Shown: positions 1 through 9,970, numbered from the stretch's first letter. The stretch is DNA of 64,000 bases from Treponema primitia ZAS-2 (GCF_000214375.1 NC_015578.1:434001-498000), one strand, 5' to 3'. The notes: a model not told the origin generated them from the letters alone. Made by a program: numbers and translations.

Positions 1-348
1 TTTACCAGTTATAATAAACAAATGAATATCCCTTGTTTATCTGGTTGCTTCATGTTTTTCAGGGTATCTGCCCTGGAAACGGCAGGAATATTTGACGAGC
101 GGTTTTTTATGTATGCTGAAGATATAGATATTACGCGTAGAATGCATAAGCTGTATAAAACAATATATTATCCTAAAGTGTCCATTATTCATGCTCATGC
201 AGCGGAATCTTATCATAGTAAGAAAATGATGGTGATGCATATTATTAGTATTATTAAATATTTTAATAAGTGGGGTTGGATATTTGATAATGAACGAACC
301 ATAATTAATAAAAATATATTAAAAGAATTGGATTATGAGCGGTTATAA
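1..348 (+). CDS. Glycosyltransferase family 2, C-terminal part (5' end outside window)
   Basis: The reading frame is open from base 1, so only the C-terminal 115 or so residues are visible. The sequence shows a GT-A end pattern: a GCFMFFR segment, then DERFFMYAEDIDITRR, in which the ED-D-D-R acidic/arginine cluster is typical of rhamnosyltransferase-like GT2 enzymes that transfer a sugar from a nucleotide donor. By family knowledge it acts at the cytoplasmic face of the membrane on lipid-linked glycan. It is the first of a run of plus-strand AT-rich sugar genes, so a role in a surface polysaccharide is inferred. The exact sugar cannot be told. Confidence 0.75.
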   Translation, partial: FTSYNKQMNIPCLSGCFMFFRVSALETAGIFDERFFMYAEDIDITRRMHKLYKTIYYPKVSIIHAHAAESYHSKKMMVMHIISIIKYFNKWGWIFDNERTIINKNILKELDYERL

Positions 349-744
349 TATGTCCATTACAATCAAATTGCTAGTGACAGATTTCTAATGGTAGGAAAAA
401 GAAAATATTTTACATCAATGGCATAAGTTGAAAACATCGCATCTTTTATCCAATATAATATTGATAATACATTCGGGGAATATTTTTCATTGGCTTTATT
501 CGCTATGTTACGTAGGTGGGTTATGTTTTAAATTATTGTCAAAATTATTACATAAGAAATTACCTATTAGCTCAATTAGGGTAAAAAATATTGAGCAAAC
601 GCTATGTTTGAATTTTTAAAAATAACAAAAACTATTTTTAAGGTCCTGGTAAAACTCGTTGAAAGGCTTAAAAATACTACAAAAAATGAATTTACTAATA
701 ACATTGATGTGATTGTATTTTATACGGAATAAATAAACATAATA
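349..744. other. AT-rich gap with only doubtful short ORFs
   Basis: About 400 bases separate the glycosyltransferase and the ABC exporter. A 63-residue TTG-started frame (428-619) and a 42-codon ATG frame (604-732, starting MFEFLKITKT) are present, but neither has a clear ribosome site or recognisable motif. They overlap each other and could be the worn remains of a gene lost from the sugar cluster. Confidence 0.4.
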
Positions 745-2454
745 ATGAATCTAAATATTTTTACTGAAATACCTAAAAAAATTCGACGGTTACTTACACG
801 AAAACAAAAAGTTGAGTTTGTTTTCGTGTTTTTCCTCACAATACTATTTTCAATAATTGAAACAATTGCAGTTTCTATTATTATGCCATTTATTTCTGTG
901 ATTTCAAATCCAGTCATTCTTAATGACGGTTTGTATAAGAAATTGTTTGATGCATTTCGTTTTACGAGTAATAATGGCTTTATTATATTTTTTGGAATTT
1001 TTATTATTTTATTGTACATTTTTCGTTCAGCCTATAATATATTTTATATATATTTATTAAATAGGTTTTCATTTGGAATGTTTCGGTATCTTATTTTCAA
1101 TCTCTTTAAAACATATATAACTTTACCATATAAGGTGTACGTGCAGCGGAATTCAACCCAATTTACGGAAGTAATAACAGGAGAAGCCTTTCAAGTAAGT
1201 TTACTATTACAGAATTTAATACAAATGTTTTCAGAGACATTTACTGTATTATTGCTTTACATATTAATATTTTTAATGGAATGGCGCATTACATTGATAT
1301 TAACTATAATATTTGGTTTATCAGTCTTTGGAATAATGACGATAGTAGCAAAGGTGAGTAAACAACAAGGTATAAAACGCACTGAATCGTATCAGGTATT
1401 ATATCAAATGCTAAGTGAAACTTTTGGGAATTTTAAATTTATTAAGCTTAAAGGAAATGATGGTGGGATATTAAATAATGTAGATCAAACAGCGCAAAAG
1501 ATAGCTCGTACTCAAATAATAAGCAATTCATTTGGTATTATGCCACGAATAATTTTAGAGTGTTTTGGAGTTTCATGTATTGTTAGTTTAGTTATTATTA
1601 TTGTTTGGCAATATCATAATTTTGACAAAGTTATTTCATTGATTATGATGTATGCTCTAGCATTTTATAGAATTTTACCTGCAATATCAAGAATGTTAAC
1701 AAATTTTAATAGTATTATTTATCTTGAGCATCCACTTGATGTTGTTTATAATGATATTTATCAAGAGACAGAGAAGGATGGAAATGATTCAATAATTTTC
1801 AAAGAAACAATAAAACTTAGCGGTATTTCATTTTTTTATCTTCCGGATAAGGAAATTTTAAACAATATTTCTCTTGAAATAAAAAGAGGTGAGAAAATCG
1901 CTATTACAGGTGAAAGCGGAAGTGGTAAATCAACTCTTGCTGATATTATAATTGGAATTAATAAACCCTTGACAGGGACACTTTATATAGACGATATTCC
2001 AGTTACTGAAAAGAATATTCGTATGTGGCGTAATAAGATAGGATATATCCCGCAAAGTATTTATCTTATTGATAATACAGTTGCCGAAAATGTAGCATTT
2101 GGTACTGAAATTGATGAAAAAAAAATGATACATGTACTGCAAATGGCAAATATTTGGGATTTTTTACTAACAAAGGAAGGTATAAATACACAAGTAGGGG
2201 AAGCTGGGATACAATTAAGCGGTGGACAGAAGCAGCGTATTGGTATTGCAAGAGCTTTATATAATGATCCAGAGGTTTTGGTGCTTGATGAAGCTACATC
2301 TTCATTGGATAATGAAACAGAAGCAAAAATTATGGATGAAATATATGAAGTAAGCAATAAAAAAACACTAACACTAATTGTAATTGCGCATAGGCTTTCA
2401 ACTGTGAATCTTTGCGACAGAGTGATAAAAATCAATAATGGAAAGATAGTGTAA
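745..2454 (+). CDS. ABC exporter, fused membrane and ATPase domains (MsbA-like)
   Basis: A 569-residue half-transporter. Residues 1 to about 320 hold six hydrophobic spans of an ABC exporter type I membrane domain. The C-terminal ATPase has Walker A (GESGSGKST), the Q-loop region, the signature LSGGQKQR, Walker B VLVLDEATSSLD and the switch histidine in IAHRLSTV. The family works as a homodimer and flips lipid-linked glycans, lipids or peptides across the inner membrane. Its place at the head of a sugar gene cluster suggests export of a glycolipid or glycan intermediate, which is inference. The gene is strongly AT-rich, like the genes after it and unlike the GC-rich backbone beyond 19.8 kb. 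Confidence 0.9.
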   Translation: MNLNIFTEIPKKIRRLLTRKQKVEFVFVFFLTILFSIIETIAVSIIMPFISVISNPVILNDGLYKKLFDAFRFTSNNGFIIFFGIFIILLYIFRSAYNIFYIYLLNRFSFGMFRYLIFNLFKTYITLPYKVYVQRNSTQFTEVITGEAFQVSLLLQNLIQMFSETFTVLLLYILIFLMEWRITLILTIIFGLSVFGIMTIVAKVSKQQGIKRTESYQVLYQMLSETFGNFKFIKLKGNDGGILNNVDQTAQKIARTQIISNSFGIMPRIILECFGVSCIVSLVIIIVWQYHNFDKVISLIMMYALAFYRILPAISRMLTNFNSIIYLEHPLDVVYNDIYQETEKDGNDSIIFKETIKLSGISFFYLPDKEILNNISLEIKRGEKIAITGESGSGKSTLADIIIGINKPLTGTLYIDDIPVTEKNIRMWRNKIGYIPQSIYLIDNTVAENVAFGTEIDEKKMIHVLQMANIWDFLLTKEGINTQVGEAGIQLSGGQKQRIGIARALYNDPEVLVLDEATSSLDNETEAKIMDEIYEVSNKKTLTLIVIAHRLSTVNLCDRVIKINNGKIV

Positions 2455-2463
2455 ATCAAATTT

Positions 2464-3312
2464 ATGATTAAGCTAAATGGTCATTCGGGTTGTATAATTG
2501 AATTGATAAATATAAATGAGAAAAATATTGTTATTAAGAGATCAAAAGATATATCTTATAATAAGCGACTTGAAGAGCAGTGCAAGAAACAGGAAAAATA
2601 TTCTAGAAATATTTTTAGTGCTGTTAGAGTTATTGATAAAGGTGCTGATAAATCAGGGTTGTTTTGGTTTTCCATGGAATATATTAATGGATTAACTTTA
2701 GCTGATTATATGAAAACAATAGAATTACAAAAAATTAAAGACATTGCTCAAGTATTTTTAAGTTTAATTCCCTCGTCTTTTGATAATATTGAATATGATG
2801 CAAATGCAAAGAAAATATGTTTATTAAAAGTAAAAACATTATCAGAAAATATCATTGAAAAAAGCGAAATAATTGATGTGGTATTAAATAAGTTGGAAAA
2901 TTATCAATGGAATTATATACAATATTCAAAATGTCATGGAGATCTAACATTAGAAAACATTATTGTATCACAAAATAATTTATACCTTATAGATTTTCTT
3001 GATAGTTTTTATAATAGTTGGCAAATTGATATTGCTAAAGTATTGCAAGATATTGAATTATTTTGGCATTATAGAAAAGAAAAAATAGATAATAATTTAT
3101 TTATAAGATTATTGGTGCTAAAAGAAATTATGCTGACAGAATTACTTAAAAAGAATGATGGAGAGAAAATAGTAGAGTCAATTTACTATTTATTATTACT
3201 TAATTTATTAAGAATATTACCATATACAAAAGATGAATCAACCTATGATTTTTTACAACAAAGCTTAGTGTCTATAAATAGTAAAATTTATCATCGAAAT
3301 TGGGAGAGATAA
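2464..3312 (+). CDS. Kinase/phosphotransferase of the aminoglycoside-phosphotransferase fold
   Basis: A 282-residue protein with the catalytic loop HGDLTLENI (the HxDxxxxN pattern) near residue 160, followed by YLIDFLDSF, where the aspartate would bind magnesium. This is the protein-kinase-like APH/choline-kinase fold, which phosphorylates small molecules. It starts 9 bases after the ABC gene and its end overlaps the leader of a nucleotidyltransferase-HAD gene. The group kinase + nucleotidyltransferase + HAD phosphatase fits making a nucleotide-activated sugar or polyol for the glycan; the substrate is not evident. Antibiotic resistance is an unlikely reading given the setting. Confidence 0.65.
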   Translation: MIKLNGHSGCIIELININEKNIVIKRSKDISYNKRLEEQCKKQEKYSRNIFSAVRVIDKGADKSGLFWFSMEYINGLTLADYMKTIELQKIKDIAQVFLSLIPSSFDNIEYDANAKKICLLKVKTLSENIIEKSEIIDVVLNKLENYQWNYIQYSKCHGDLTLENIIVSQNNLYLIDFLDSFYNSWQIDIAKVLQDIELFWHYRKEKIDNNLFIRLLVLKEIMLTELLKKNDGEKIVESIYYLLLLNLLRILPYTKDESTYDFLQQSLVSINSKIYHRNWER

Positions 3313-3314
3313 TT

Positions 3315-4382
3315 ATGAAAACTCTTATTATTCCTTGTGGCGGAAAATCATCCAGATTTCCAAATATGAAACCAAAATATTTATTAACCCATCCAGATGG
3401 TAGTTTAATGATTGCAAAATCATTATCAGGTATTAATATGAATATATTTGACAGAGTAATTATTACTATTGTTAAGCAGCATGATGAAGATTATGGATCA
3501 AAGTTAATACTTGAACAAATCTTCTATAATAATGATAAAAATATTGAAATTTGTATTTTAGATGATTTTACTACATGTCAAGCTGAGACAGTAATAAAAA
3601 CCATAGAAAAAAAACATATAACCGGAGAAATTGTTATAAAAGATTCAGATAATTATGTAGAAATTAGCAATATAAATGAGTTTAATAATGCAATAGTCGG
3701 GTTAAATATTGAAACTTTTTACAAAGAAATAAACAGGCTATCCGCAAAAAGTTTTTTAATTGTTAATGATCAAGGGTTTATTGTTGATATAATAGAAAAA
3801 AAAATTAAATCGCAGTTTATTTGTATTGGAATATATTGTTTTAGCGATGTTGATATATTTATTCGAGCTTATAATAAAATAAAAAAAAATAATGAAAATA
3901 ACCGCGAAATATATCTCTCTCATGTTATCTCTTATATAATAGGTTTAAATGAAGCTAATTTTAAATTTATTGAGGCGCAGGATTATGAAGATTGGGGTAC
4001 ACTTGATGATTGGAAAATTGTGCAACAGAAATATAAAACATATTTTATTGACCTTGATGGTGTACTTTTGAAAAACAGAGGAAAGTATGGTTTAAAAAAC
4101 TGGAGTAATAGTATGGATCCTTTAATAGAAAATATAAGCATTGTAAAAGATCTTTATAGTAAAGGAGCTCAGATAATCATTACTACAAGTAGAGAAGAAA
4201 TATATAGGGAAAATATTAATAAATTTTTTGATGATAATAATATAAAATTGCATGGCTTAATAATGGGATGCAATCATAGTTGTCGTGTTATCGTAAATGA
4301 TTTTGCACCGACCAATCCTTACCCAAGTTGTGAAGCTATTAACATAAAACGAAATGGGGATTTGTCTGATTATTTATTTTAG
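3315..4382 (+). CDS. Sugar nucleotidyltransferase fused to HAD-like domain
   Basis: The ATG at 3315 is preferred because a GGGAGAG site lies just before it; an upstream in-frame ATG at 3300 sits inside the previous gene. The N-terminal domain begins KTLIIPCGGKSSRF, a variant of the nucleotidyltransferase GGxxxR loop, and continues through about residue 235. The C-terminal part opens with FIDLDGVLLK, the DxDG motif of the HAD superfamily, and holds a TTSREE segment. By family knowledge the pair would phosphorylate/dephosphorylate and activate a sugar with a nucleotide. The combination next to an APH-fold kinase suggests a short activation pathway for an unusual sugar, which is inference. Confidence 0.7.
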   Translation: MKTLIIPCGGKSSRFPNMKPKYLLTHPDGSLMIAKSLSGINMNIFDRVIITIVKQHDEDYGSKLILEQIFYNNDKNIEICILDDFTTCQAETVIKTIEKKHITGEIVIKDSDNYVEISNINEFNNAIVGLNIETFYKEINRLSAKSFLIVNDQGFIVDIIEKKIKSQFICIGIYCFSDVDIFIRAYNKIKKNNENNREIYLSHVISYIIGLNEANFKFIEAQDYEDWGTLDDWKIVQQKYKTYFIDLDGVLLKNRGKYGLKNWSNSMDPLIENISIVKDLYSKGAQIIITTSREEIYRENINKFFDDNNIKLHGLIMGCNHSCRVIVNDFAPTNPYPSCEAINIKRNGDLSDYLF

Positions 4383-4396
4383 TATAGGAGGATTAT

Positions 4397-5407
4397 ATGA
4401 AAGTATTAATTACTGGAGCTGCAGGATTTGTTGGATCTGAGTTTGCAAAATATTTATTTCAAAAAAATATTGACCTTGTGTTAATTGATAATATGGAATA
4501 CGGATATAAAGAAAATCTTGTTATAGGAGATAATGGTCAGGAACTCCTTTCAAAATTGATTATTGATGATATTAGAAATCCAGAAATAGCCAAGTATTTT
4601 TATGGTGTTGATATTGTTTTCCATTTTGCAGGCATATCTTCACTCCCCGAATGTGAATCAAATCCCGATAAAGCCTTTGAAGTCAATGCATTAGGGGTGA
4701 TTAATATATTAAATAGTATGCGTGACTCTCATATTAAAAAATTTATAATGGCTTCAACATCTGCACTATATGAAAACAACCACGAAGAAAAAATGACGGA
4801 GGATTTAAAAGTATCCCCTAACCTTATTTATGCTACAACGAAGCTCTCGGCAGAACAGATTTGTCGTTCGTATGCTGAAAATTATGAAATGGATATTTTT
4901 ATTTGTCGTTTTTTTAATGTATATGGACCGCATCAGGATTTTAAGCGACTTCAACCTCCGTTTACTAGTTATTTGATCCGAGAAATAAGCGCGGAAAGAA
5001 CGCCAATCATATTTAATACTAGCGATGTAAAACGAGATTATATATATATTGACGATTTAATGATTTACCTTGAGATGATAATATATTCTAAAAAGCATTA
5101 TTGTGCAGATATTTTTAATCTTTGTTCATCTTTTGGATATTCTGCAATGGAAATTGTTAATATGATTTTTGATATATTTGGAAAGCCAGTTAAAGTGAAT
5201 ACCGGTAACCCAATAGACTTTTGGAACAAATATCCTGGCTTGTTTTCAGCAAAATATAATCTTTTGCGCACTAGAATAGAAAAAGAAGTCTATAAAAATT
5301 GTATTGGTTCGAATAATAAAATAGAAAACGAATTTAACTATACTTGTCAGATTGGTATGAAAAGCGGGTTAAAAAGGATAGTTGATTTCCAATTAAAAAA
5401 ATATTAA
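4397..5407 (+). CDS. NAD-dependent epimerase/dehydratase
   Basis: A 336-residue extended short-chain dehydrogenase. The N-terminus has the Rossmann motif TGAAGFVGSEF, and the active-site YATTKLSAEQ gives the YxxxK pair near residue 147, with an upstream ASTSALYE segment supplying the serine. RFFNVYGPHQ is typical of UDP-glucose 4-epimerase-like enzymes. A good ribosome site (AGGAGG) lies upstream. It interconverts or dehydrates nucleotide sugars in the cytoplasm. Whether it is a GalE, a uronate epimerase or a dehydratase cannot be decided from the sequence alone. Confidence 0.85.
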   Translation: MKVLITGAAGFVGSEFAKYLFQKNIDLVLIDNMEYGYKENLVIGDNGQELLSKLIIDDIRNPEIAKYFYGVDIVFHFAGISSLPECESNPDKAFEVNALGVINILNSMRDSHIKKFIMASTSALYENNHEEKMTEDLKVSPNLIYATTKLSAEQICRSYAENYEMDIFICRFFNVYGPHQDFKRLQPPFTSYLIREISAERTPIIFNTSDVKRDYIYIDDLMIYLEMIIYSKKHYCADIFNLCSSFGYSAMEIVNMIFDIFGKPVKVNTGNPIDFWNKYPGLFSAKYNLLRTRIEKEVYKNCIGSNNKIENEFNYTCQIGMKSGLKRIVDFQLKKY

Positions 5408-5498
5408 TTGAAAATGTCTGAAAAATATATCTTACTTTATTAAAGTTATCGTGTGATGGCTGTAACATTATTATCATAAGATTATCAGAGAGAAAGCA

Positions 5499-6356
5499 AT
5501 GAAAAAAATCGCAATACAGTTATTTGGTCATTTGCGCACTTACAGATCTACTTATAAAAATTTTATAAAAAATGTTGTGGAAGCAAATAGAAATAATGGT
5601 TATGACGTAGATGTCTTCATTCATACATGGACAGAATCCGATCATTCAAATATTACTTGGTATAATCAGAATGGACAAAAAAGTAATAAACCAGTAACTG
5701 ATGATATTATTAAAGAAATTTATAAATATTATAGCCCTAAAAAATTTTTGATAGAAAATCAAATTGAAGTTACGGATCATATAATTACTTCAAAATTTGG
5801 ATTTAATCATAGTTACAAACATCTTTTTAACTTTACATATACTGTATATAAATCATCGGAATTGAGGCATGATTACAAAAATGAGTTTGGGGAAATTTAT
5901 GATTATGTAATAGTTACGCGGCCTGATATCATGTTTTATAAACCATTCATACTGGATGACATTCTTGGTTTTTACCAAACAAGAAATATAGATATTCCTG
6001 GAAATGGAATATTTTATATTGGTGGAGAGTATAATAAAATTGTGGATAGACGGTTTATTGGCGGAAATGATTTATTATATTTTGGAACTGAATATTCGAT
6101 TGATAAAGCTACTAATCTTCATACAACGTTAAATCGTAATGAATTAATAAGGAATTTTTATAGCGGTGATTATTTATGGTATAATCATTGGATTAATGGC
6201 GCAATGCTTGAGCCAATTGGAATAAAAAATACATATTGGCGATTAATTGGCAAGAGACAGAGAATAAAATTACATGTATTAATATTTCGAATATTTAAAA
6301 AAATGATAAAATGTTTATTACCTTATGGTATAGTACATTATCTTATTAAGAGATAA
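5499..6356 (+). CDS. Capsule-cluster protein, probable glycosyltransferase
   Basis: A 285-residue protein beginning KKIAIQLFGHLRTY with a later VDVFIHTW segment and a YDYVIVTRPDIMFYKP stretch around residue 140 that looks like the DxD region of a GT-A enzyme. Similar proteins turn up in bacterial surface-polysaccharide loci, usually without a named function. There is no signal peptide and only a weakly hydrophobic C-terminus, so a cytoplasmic or membrane-peripheral place is likely. A good GAGAGAAAG ribosome site precedes the ATG. Assignment as a glycosyltransferase rests on the RPD motif and context. Confidence 0.5.
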   Translation: MKKIAIQLFGHLRTYRSTYKNFIKNVVEANRNNGYDVDVFIHTWTESDHSNITWYNQNGQKSNKPVTDDIIKEIYKYYSPKKFLIENQIEVTDHIITSKFGFNHSYKHLFNFTYTVYKSSELRHDYKNEFGEIYDYVIVTRPDIMFYKPFILDDILGFYQTRNIDIPGNGIFYIGGEYNKIVDRRFIGGNDLLYFGTEYSIDKATNLHTTLNRNELIRNFYSGDYLWYNHWINGAMLEPIGIKNTYWRLIGKRQRIKLHVLIFRIFKKMIKCLLPYGIVHYLIKR

Positions 6357-6541
6357 TATAATAGTGAAGAATAAACAAAAAATAAAAATAATTAGGCAAC
6401 AAATATTTATAATAATAGATTGGAATATTGTAATAAAATTAAAATAATATTATTTTATATGAATCATAAAAGTTTCTTATAAATCATATTTGCAATTAAC
6501 GAATCTAAGCTATATTCCCATGTTCTGATTATTATTTAATA
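6357..6541. other. AT-rich intergenic stretch
   Basis: Almost pure A and T. No gene, hairpin or clear promoter could be picked out by eye; its length and composition suggest a cassette joint in the sugar cluster. Confidence 0.3.
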
Positions 6542-7336
6542 GTGAATAAAATGTTTAAAAAAATATATATATTTTTAACGCTATTTGGTATAGCGCCTCT
6601 AAAAACAATACAGGGAATAAAATCATATTCATGGTTTCTTAATGATTTAAGAAATTTTAAAAGACAGTATGATGACGGAGAGGGGGTATTTCCGCTTAAA
6701 AGCTTATATCCTTGCCTATATGACAAGCATGATACAAATGGTTCTGTGAAAGGTCATTATTTTCATCAAGATTTACTTGTAGCAAGAAAGATATATATTA
6801 ATAATCCACATAATCATATAGATATTGGTTCACGTATTGATGGATTTGTTGCGCACATAGCCAGTTTTCGTTCAATCGATGTTCTTGATATACGTCCACT
6901 GGCTAAAAGTATACCTAATATAAAGTTTGTACAGCAAGATTTTACAGTTCCTTTAAAAACTGAATTGATAGAATCTTATGATTCTGTTTCATGCCTCCAT
7001 GCTTTGGAACACTTTGGGCTAGGGAGATATGGTGACCCAATAAATCCTGATGGTTACCTTTTGGGGTTAAAGAATTTGTATGCGATTATAAAAAAAGGTG
7101 GAAAATTATATTTTTCAGTACCAATTGGTCCGCAACGCCTTGAATTCAATGCGCATAGGGTTTTTTCAATGAAATATCTATTATCGTTATTTGACAAATA
7201 CTATAATATTGATAATTTTTCTTTTGTTGATGATAATGGCGATTTACATGAAGATATAAAAATTTCAAATTCTAGCTTAGAAAATAATTTTGGATGCATT
7301 TGGGGTTGTGGAATATTTGAGATGACAAAGATTTAA
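6542..7336 (+). CDS. DUF268 family protein, methyltransferase-like
   Basis: A protein of about 260 residues. NHIDIGSRIDGFVAHIASF, then VDVLDIRPL and CLHALEHFGLGRYGDP give the DUF268 pattern, which resembles a SAM-dependent methyltransferase fold (glycine loop, acidic strand-2 end, then an LEHFGLG post-motif). LYFSVPIGPQRLEFNAHR follows. DUF268 genes are known from O-antigen and capsule loci but have no firmly assigned reaction. Start is uncertain: GTG 6542 or ATG 6551; neither has a strong ribosome site. Confidence 0.65.
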   Translation: MNKMFKKIYIFLTLFGIAPLKTIQGIKSYSWFLNDLRNFKRQYDDGEGVFPLKSLYPCLYDKHDTNGSVKGHYFHQDLLVARKIYINNPHNHIDIGSRIDGFVAHIASFRSIDVLDIRPLAKSIPNIKFVQQDFTVPLKTELIESYDSVSCLHALEHFGLGRYGDPINPDGYLLGLKNLYAIIKKGGKLYFSVPIGPQRLEFNAHRVFSMKYLLSLFDKYYNIDNFSFVDDNGDLHEDIKISNSSLENNFGCIWGCGIFEMTKI

Positions 7337-7372
7337 TATCTTATTGATTTATTGAATAGGTAGGTAAGTATA

Positions 7373-8269
7373 ATGATATTATTTTGGTCAGACGGTGGAC
7401 TAGGTAATCAATTTTTTCAATATGTTTTTATTAAAACATTGCAGCAAAAAAATGAAAATGTTATAATATTTGGCAATGGGTTTAAAGATATAGACGATAT
7501 TTTTGAAAAAATAGAATTTACAAAAATTAAATACTTTTCTAAAATAATCAGTTTTTGTATGAATAGAATTGCTAAATCATTTATTTGTTATTTGGCATAC
7601 AATAATGTAATTTCATATATATTTGTAAAAGAAGAATATATACTTAGTAAAAAATATCAAAGGGAAGGTGATACTGTTTCTTTTAAAAAAGGATTATTCA
7701 CGAATATAAAATATATAGAATCAAATTTTTTTCAGTCTGAAATATTCTTTAATAAAGAAATTGTAGGAAAAATTAAGCTAAAACAAAAATTTATAATTCA
7801 AGCTGAAAGATTTATTCAGATGATACCAGTAGGCGCTAATAAAATATTTGTTCATATCAGAAGGGGAGACTATGAAAATTTTAAAGTTTGTGAAAAATCA
7901 GTTATATTACCGTTTGCTTATTTTCATAGTTGTATAAAATATTTTCTTGAAGTAATAGAAAATCCATATTTTATATTTTTATCTGATGAAATAAACTTAA
8001 TAAAAACTGAATTTACTTATCTTGAAAATATGATTATTTCAGAAAATCAGCATTACGGTGTTGACTTTGCAATAATGACTTTATGTAATAATGCCATATT
8101 GAGCCCAAGTTCATTTAGCTGGTGGGGTAGCTATCTTATGAAAAACAAAGACATAATATTAGCCCCAAAATACTGGATGGGTTTTGCAAGCAGAATTGAG
8201 TTTCAAAAAAATCCATTGGCATCATATATGAAAATAGTTGATGTTGAAACATTTGTGATTGATAAATAA
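7373..8269 (+). CDS. Alpha-1,2-fucosyltransferase, GT11 family
   Basis: A 298-residue protein with three features of GT11: N-terminal GGLGNQFFQY, the donor-binding HIRRGDY near residue 163, and the C-terminal SPSSFSWWGSYL. GT11 enzymes move fucose from GDP-fucose (or a related GDP-sugar) to galactose in an alpha-1,2 link. The gene overlaps the next by one base, suggesting translational coupling. A fucose-like sugar in this surface glycan is a reasonable inference, although no GDP-fucose synthesis genes lie in the window. Confidence 0.85.
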   Translation: MILFWSDGGLGNQFFQYVFIKTLQQKNENVIIFGNGFKDIDDIFEKIEFTKIKYFSKIISFCMNRIAKSFICYLAYNNVISYIFVKEEYILSKKYQREGDTVSFKKGLFTNIKYIESNFFQSEIFFNKEIVGKIKLKQKFIIQAERFIQMIPVGANKIFVHIRRGDYENFKVCEKSVILPFAYFHSCIKYFLEVIENPYFIFLSDEINLIKTEFTYLENMIISENQHYGVDFAIMTLCNNAILSPSSFSWWGSYLMKNKDIILAPKYWMGFASRIEFQKNPLASYMKIVDVETFVIDK

Positions 8270-9189
8270 TGTATAATATTCCGGTTCTTTTTATAATTTT
8301 CAATCGCCTTGAAACTACAAAACAGGTTTTTGCTAAAATTCGGGATGCTAAACCAATGATATTATATATTGCCGCTGATGGCCCGCGTGTTGAAAAGGAG
8401 GGCGAAAGGACAAAATGTGATATCATTCGTCAATATGTACTTAATGCAATTGATTGGGAATGCGAAGTAAAAACCCTTTTTTCCGAAATAAACCAAGGAT
8501 GTAAATGGGCTATTATCAAAGCAATAAATTGGTTTTTTGAAACTGAAGATTTCGGTATCATTCTGGAAGATGACTGTATACCGCACCTAGATTTTTTTCG
8601 TTTTTGTATGGAGTTAAATTTATTGTACAAGAATGACAATGATATATTTGCAATATCAGGAACAAATATAAATGTTAAAGAAGATATTGAATATGATTAT
8701 TTTTTTTCAATATTTGGGGGTAATTGGGGTTGGGCAACCTGGAAACGGGCATGGGTATATTTTACAGATAATATTAAACCAATGATGATTGCTAAAAATT
8801 GGAAAATAATAAAGCATAATATTAACAATAACAGAGCATATTATACAATTAAAAAAAATTTAAAGTCAAAAGAAGCAAAGATTCAAATGGACACGAGTGC
8901 ATGGGACTATCAATGGTTGTTTATTCGAAGCCTAATGAATAAAAAAACAATAGTACCAAAATATAATTTAGTTTCAAATATTGGATTTGGTTCAGATTCA
9001 AGCCATACGTTCGATGAAAATCATCCTTTGGGGAATTTACCGATACATGAATTAGAAGCAACTTTAAAACATCCGGGAGATACGAATGTTTTAAAGACGT
9101 ATGATAAACAATTTTCATTTTATGTAGTAGCGCCATTTTTTAAAAGAGTGATATTAAGATTAAAAATGATTATAGGAATTAAAATTTGA
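8269..9189 (+). CDS. Glycosyltransferase, GNT-I/GT2-like
   Basis: A 306-residue GT-A fold enzyme. It opens with IPVLFIIFNRLETTKQVF, carries AADGPR, and has an EDDCIPHLDFFRF acidic motif (the metal-binding ExDD region) near residue 100; FGGNWGWATWKRAW follows. This pattern matches small bacterial nucleotide-sugar transferases found in capsule clusters. The ATG overlaps the stop of the fucosyltransferase (TAATG), and the next gene begins directly after its stop, so three genes are tightly coupled. Donor and acceptor are unknown. Confidence 0.7.
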   Translation: MYNIPVLFIIFNRLETTKQVFAKIRDAKPMILYIAADGPRVEKEGERTKCDIIRQYVLNAIDWECEVKTLFSEINQGCKWAIIKAINWFFETEDFGIILEDDCIPHLDFFRFCMELNLLYKNDNDIFAISGTNINVKEDIEYDYFFSIFGGNWGWATWKRAWVYFTDNIKPMMIAKNWKIIKHNINNNRAYYTIKKNLKSKEAKIQMDTSAWDYQWLFIRSLMNKKTIVPKYNLVSNIGFGSDSSHTFDENHPLGNLPIHELEATLKHPGDTNVLKTYDKQFSFYVVAPFFKRVILRLKMIIGIKI

Positions 9190-9801
9190 ATGTTTTTATT
9201 AAGAAGAATATATAAAAAATATAAATTAAATAAAGTTATTCATAAAAATCATAGGTATATAAAAATCGATGAAACTGCAATGATATTACCTGAGTGTACT
9301 ATAGAATTTAGAACACAACGAAAATCCCAAAGCATTATTATAGGTAATGATTCAATGATTAATAATAATTTTATATTTGAATCAATAACGGGATCAATTA
9401 TTATTGGGGAAAGAACATTCATAAATAGTGATACTAATTTAATTTCAATTAATAAAATTGAAATAGGAAACGATGTTGAAATTGCATGGGGGTGTAATAT
9501 ATACGATCATAATTCACATTCGTTTGACTGGAATAATAGGCATAAAGATTTATTTGATATGAGAAATAATTATCAGCAATATGGGGATTTTGTGCGGAAT
9601 AAAGATTGGACTACAGTAAAAAGCGCCCCAATAAAAATAAACAATAAAGTATGGATTGGTTTTGGTTGTACAATACTAAATGGTGTTACAATCGGCGAAG
9701 GAGCTATTATTGGTGCAAAATCAGTTGTACGTGAAGATGTAGAACCATGGGTGGTTGTTGCTGGAAATCCAGCAAAAATTATAAAAAGAATTAGAAAATA
9801 A
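9190..9801 (+). CDS. Hexapeptide-repeat acetyltransferase (maltose/galactoside O-acetyltransferase type)
   Basis: A 203-residue left-handed beta-helix protein. Isoleucine-rich hexapeptide repeats occupy about residues 40-190, for example SIIIGERTFINSDTNLI and the closing VWIGFGCTILNGVTIGEGAI. YDHNSHSFD holds the catalytic histidine region. GNPAKIIKRI is the standard end of this family. It would O- or N-acetylate a glycan sugar with acetyl-CoA as a trimer in the cytoplasm. The start codon abuts the previous stop with no separate ribosome site. Confidence 0.85.
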   Translation: MFLLRRIYKKYKLNKVIHKNHRYIKIDETAMILPECTIEFRTQRKSQSIIIGNDSMINNNFIFESITGSIIIGERTFINSDTNLISINKIEIGNDVEIAWGCNIYDHNSHSFDWNNRHKDLFDMRNNYQQYGDFVRNKDWTTVKSAPIKINNKVWIGFGCTILNGVTIGEGAIIGAKSVVREDVEPWVVVAGNPAKIIKRIRK

Positions 9802-9885
9802 TATTTTTAAATATATTGAGGTGATATTATTTTATAAAAACACATGCTGAATATATTTAGCAATATAAAGTTGGCAGGTAAGTAA

Positions 9886-9960
9886 ATGAAAGTATTGTAT
9901 GATTATCAAATATTTTCGAGCCAGAAATTTGGTAATATTTCACGATATTTTGAGGAATAA
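9886..9960 (+). pseudogene. Leftover 5' end of a second GT4 glycosyltransferase gene
   Basis: A 24-codon frame starting MKVLYDYQIFSSQKFGNISR lies just upstream of, and clearly matches, the start of the following gene (MKILYDHQVFSWQKFGGISR). It ends in TAA after RYFEE. The DNA has diverged at many third positions, so this is an old paralogue rather than a fresh duplication. It appears to be what remained when a tandem glycosyltransferase pair collapsed into one gene. Confidence 0.7.
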
Positions 9961-9970
9961 TAGTAATATT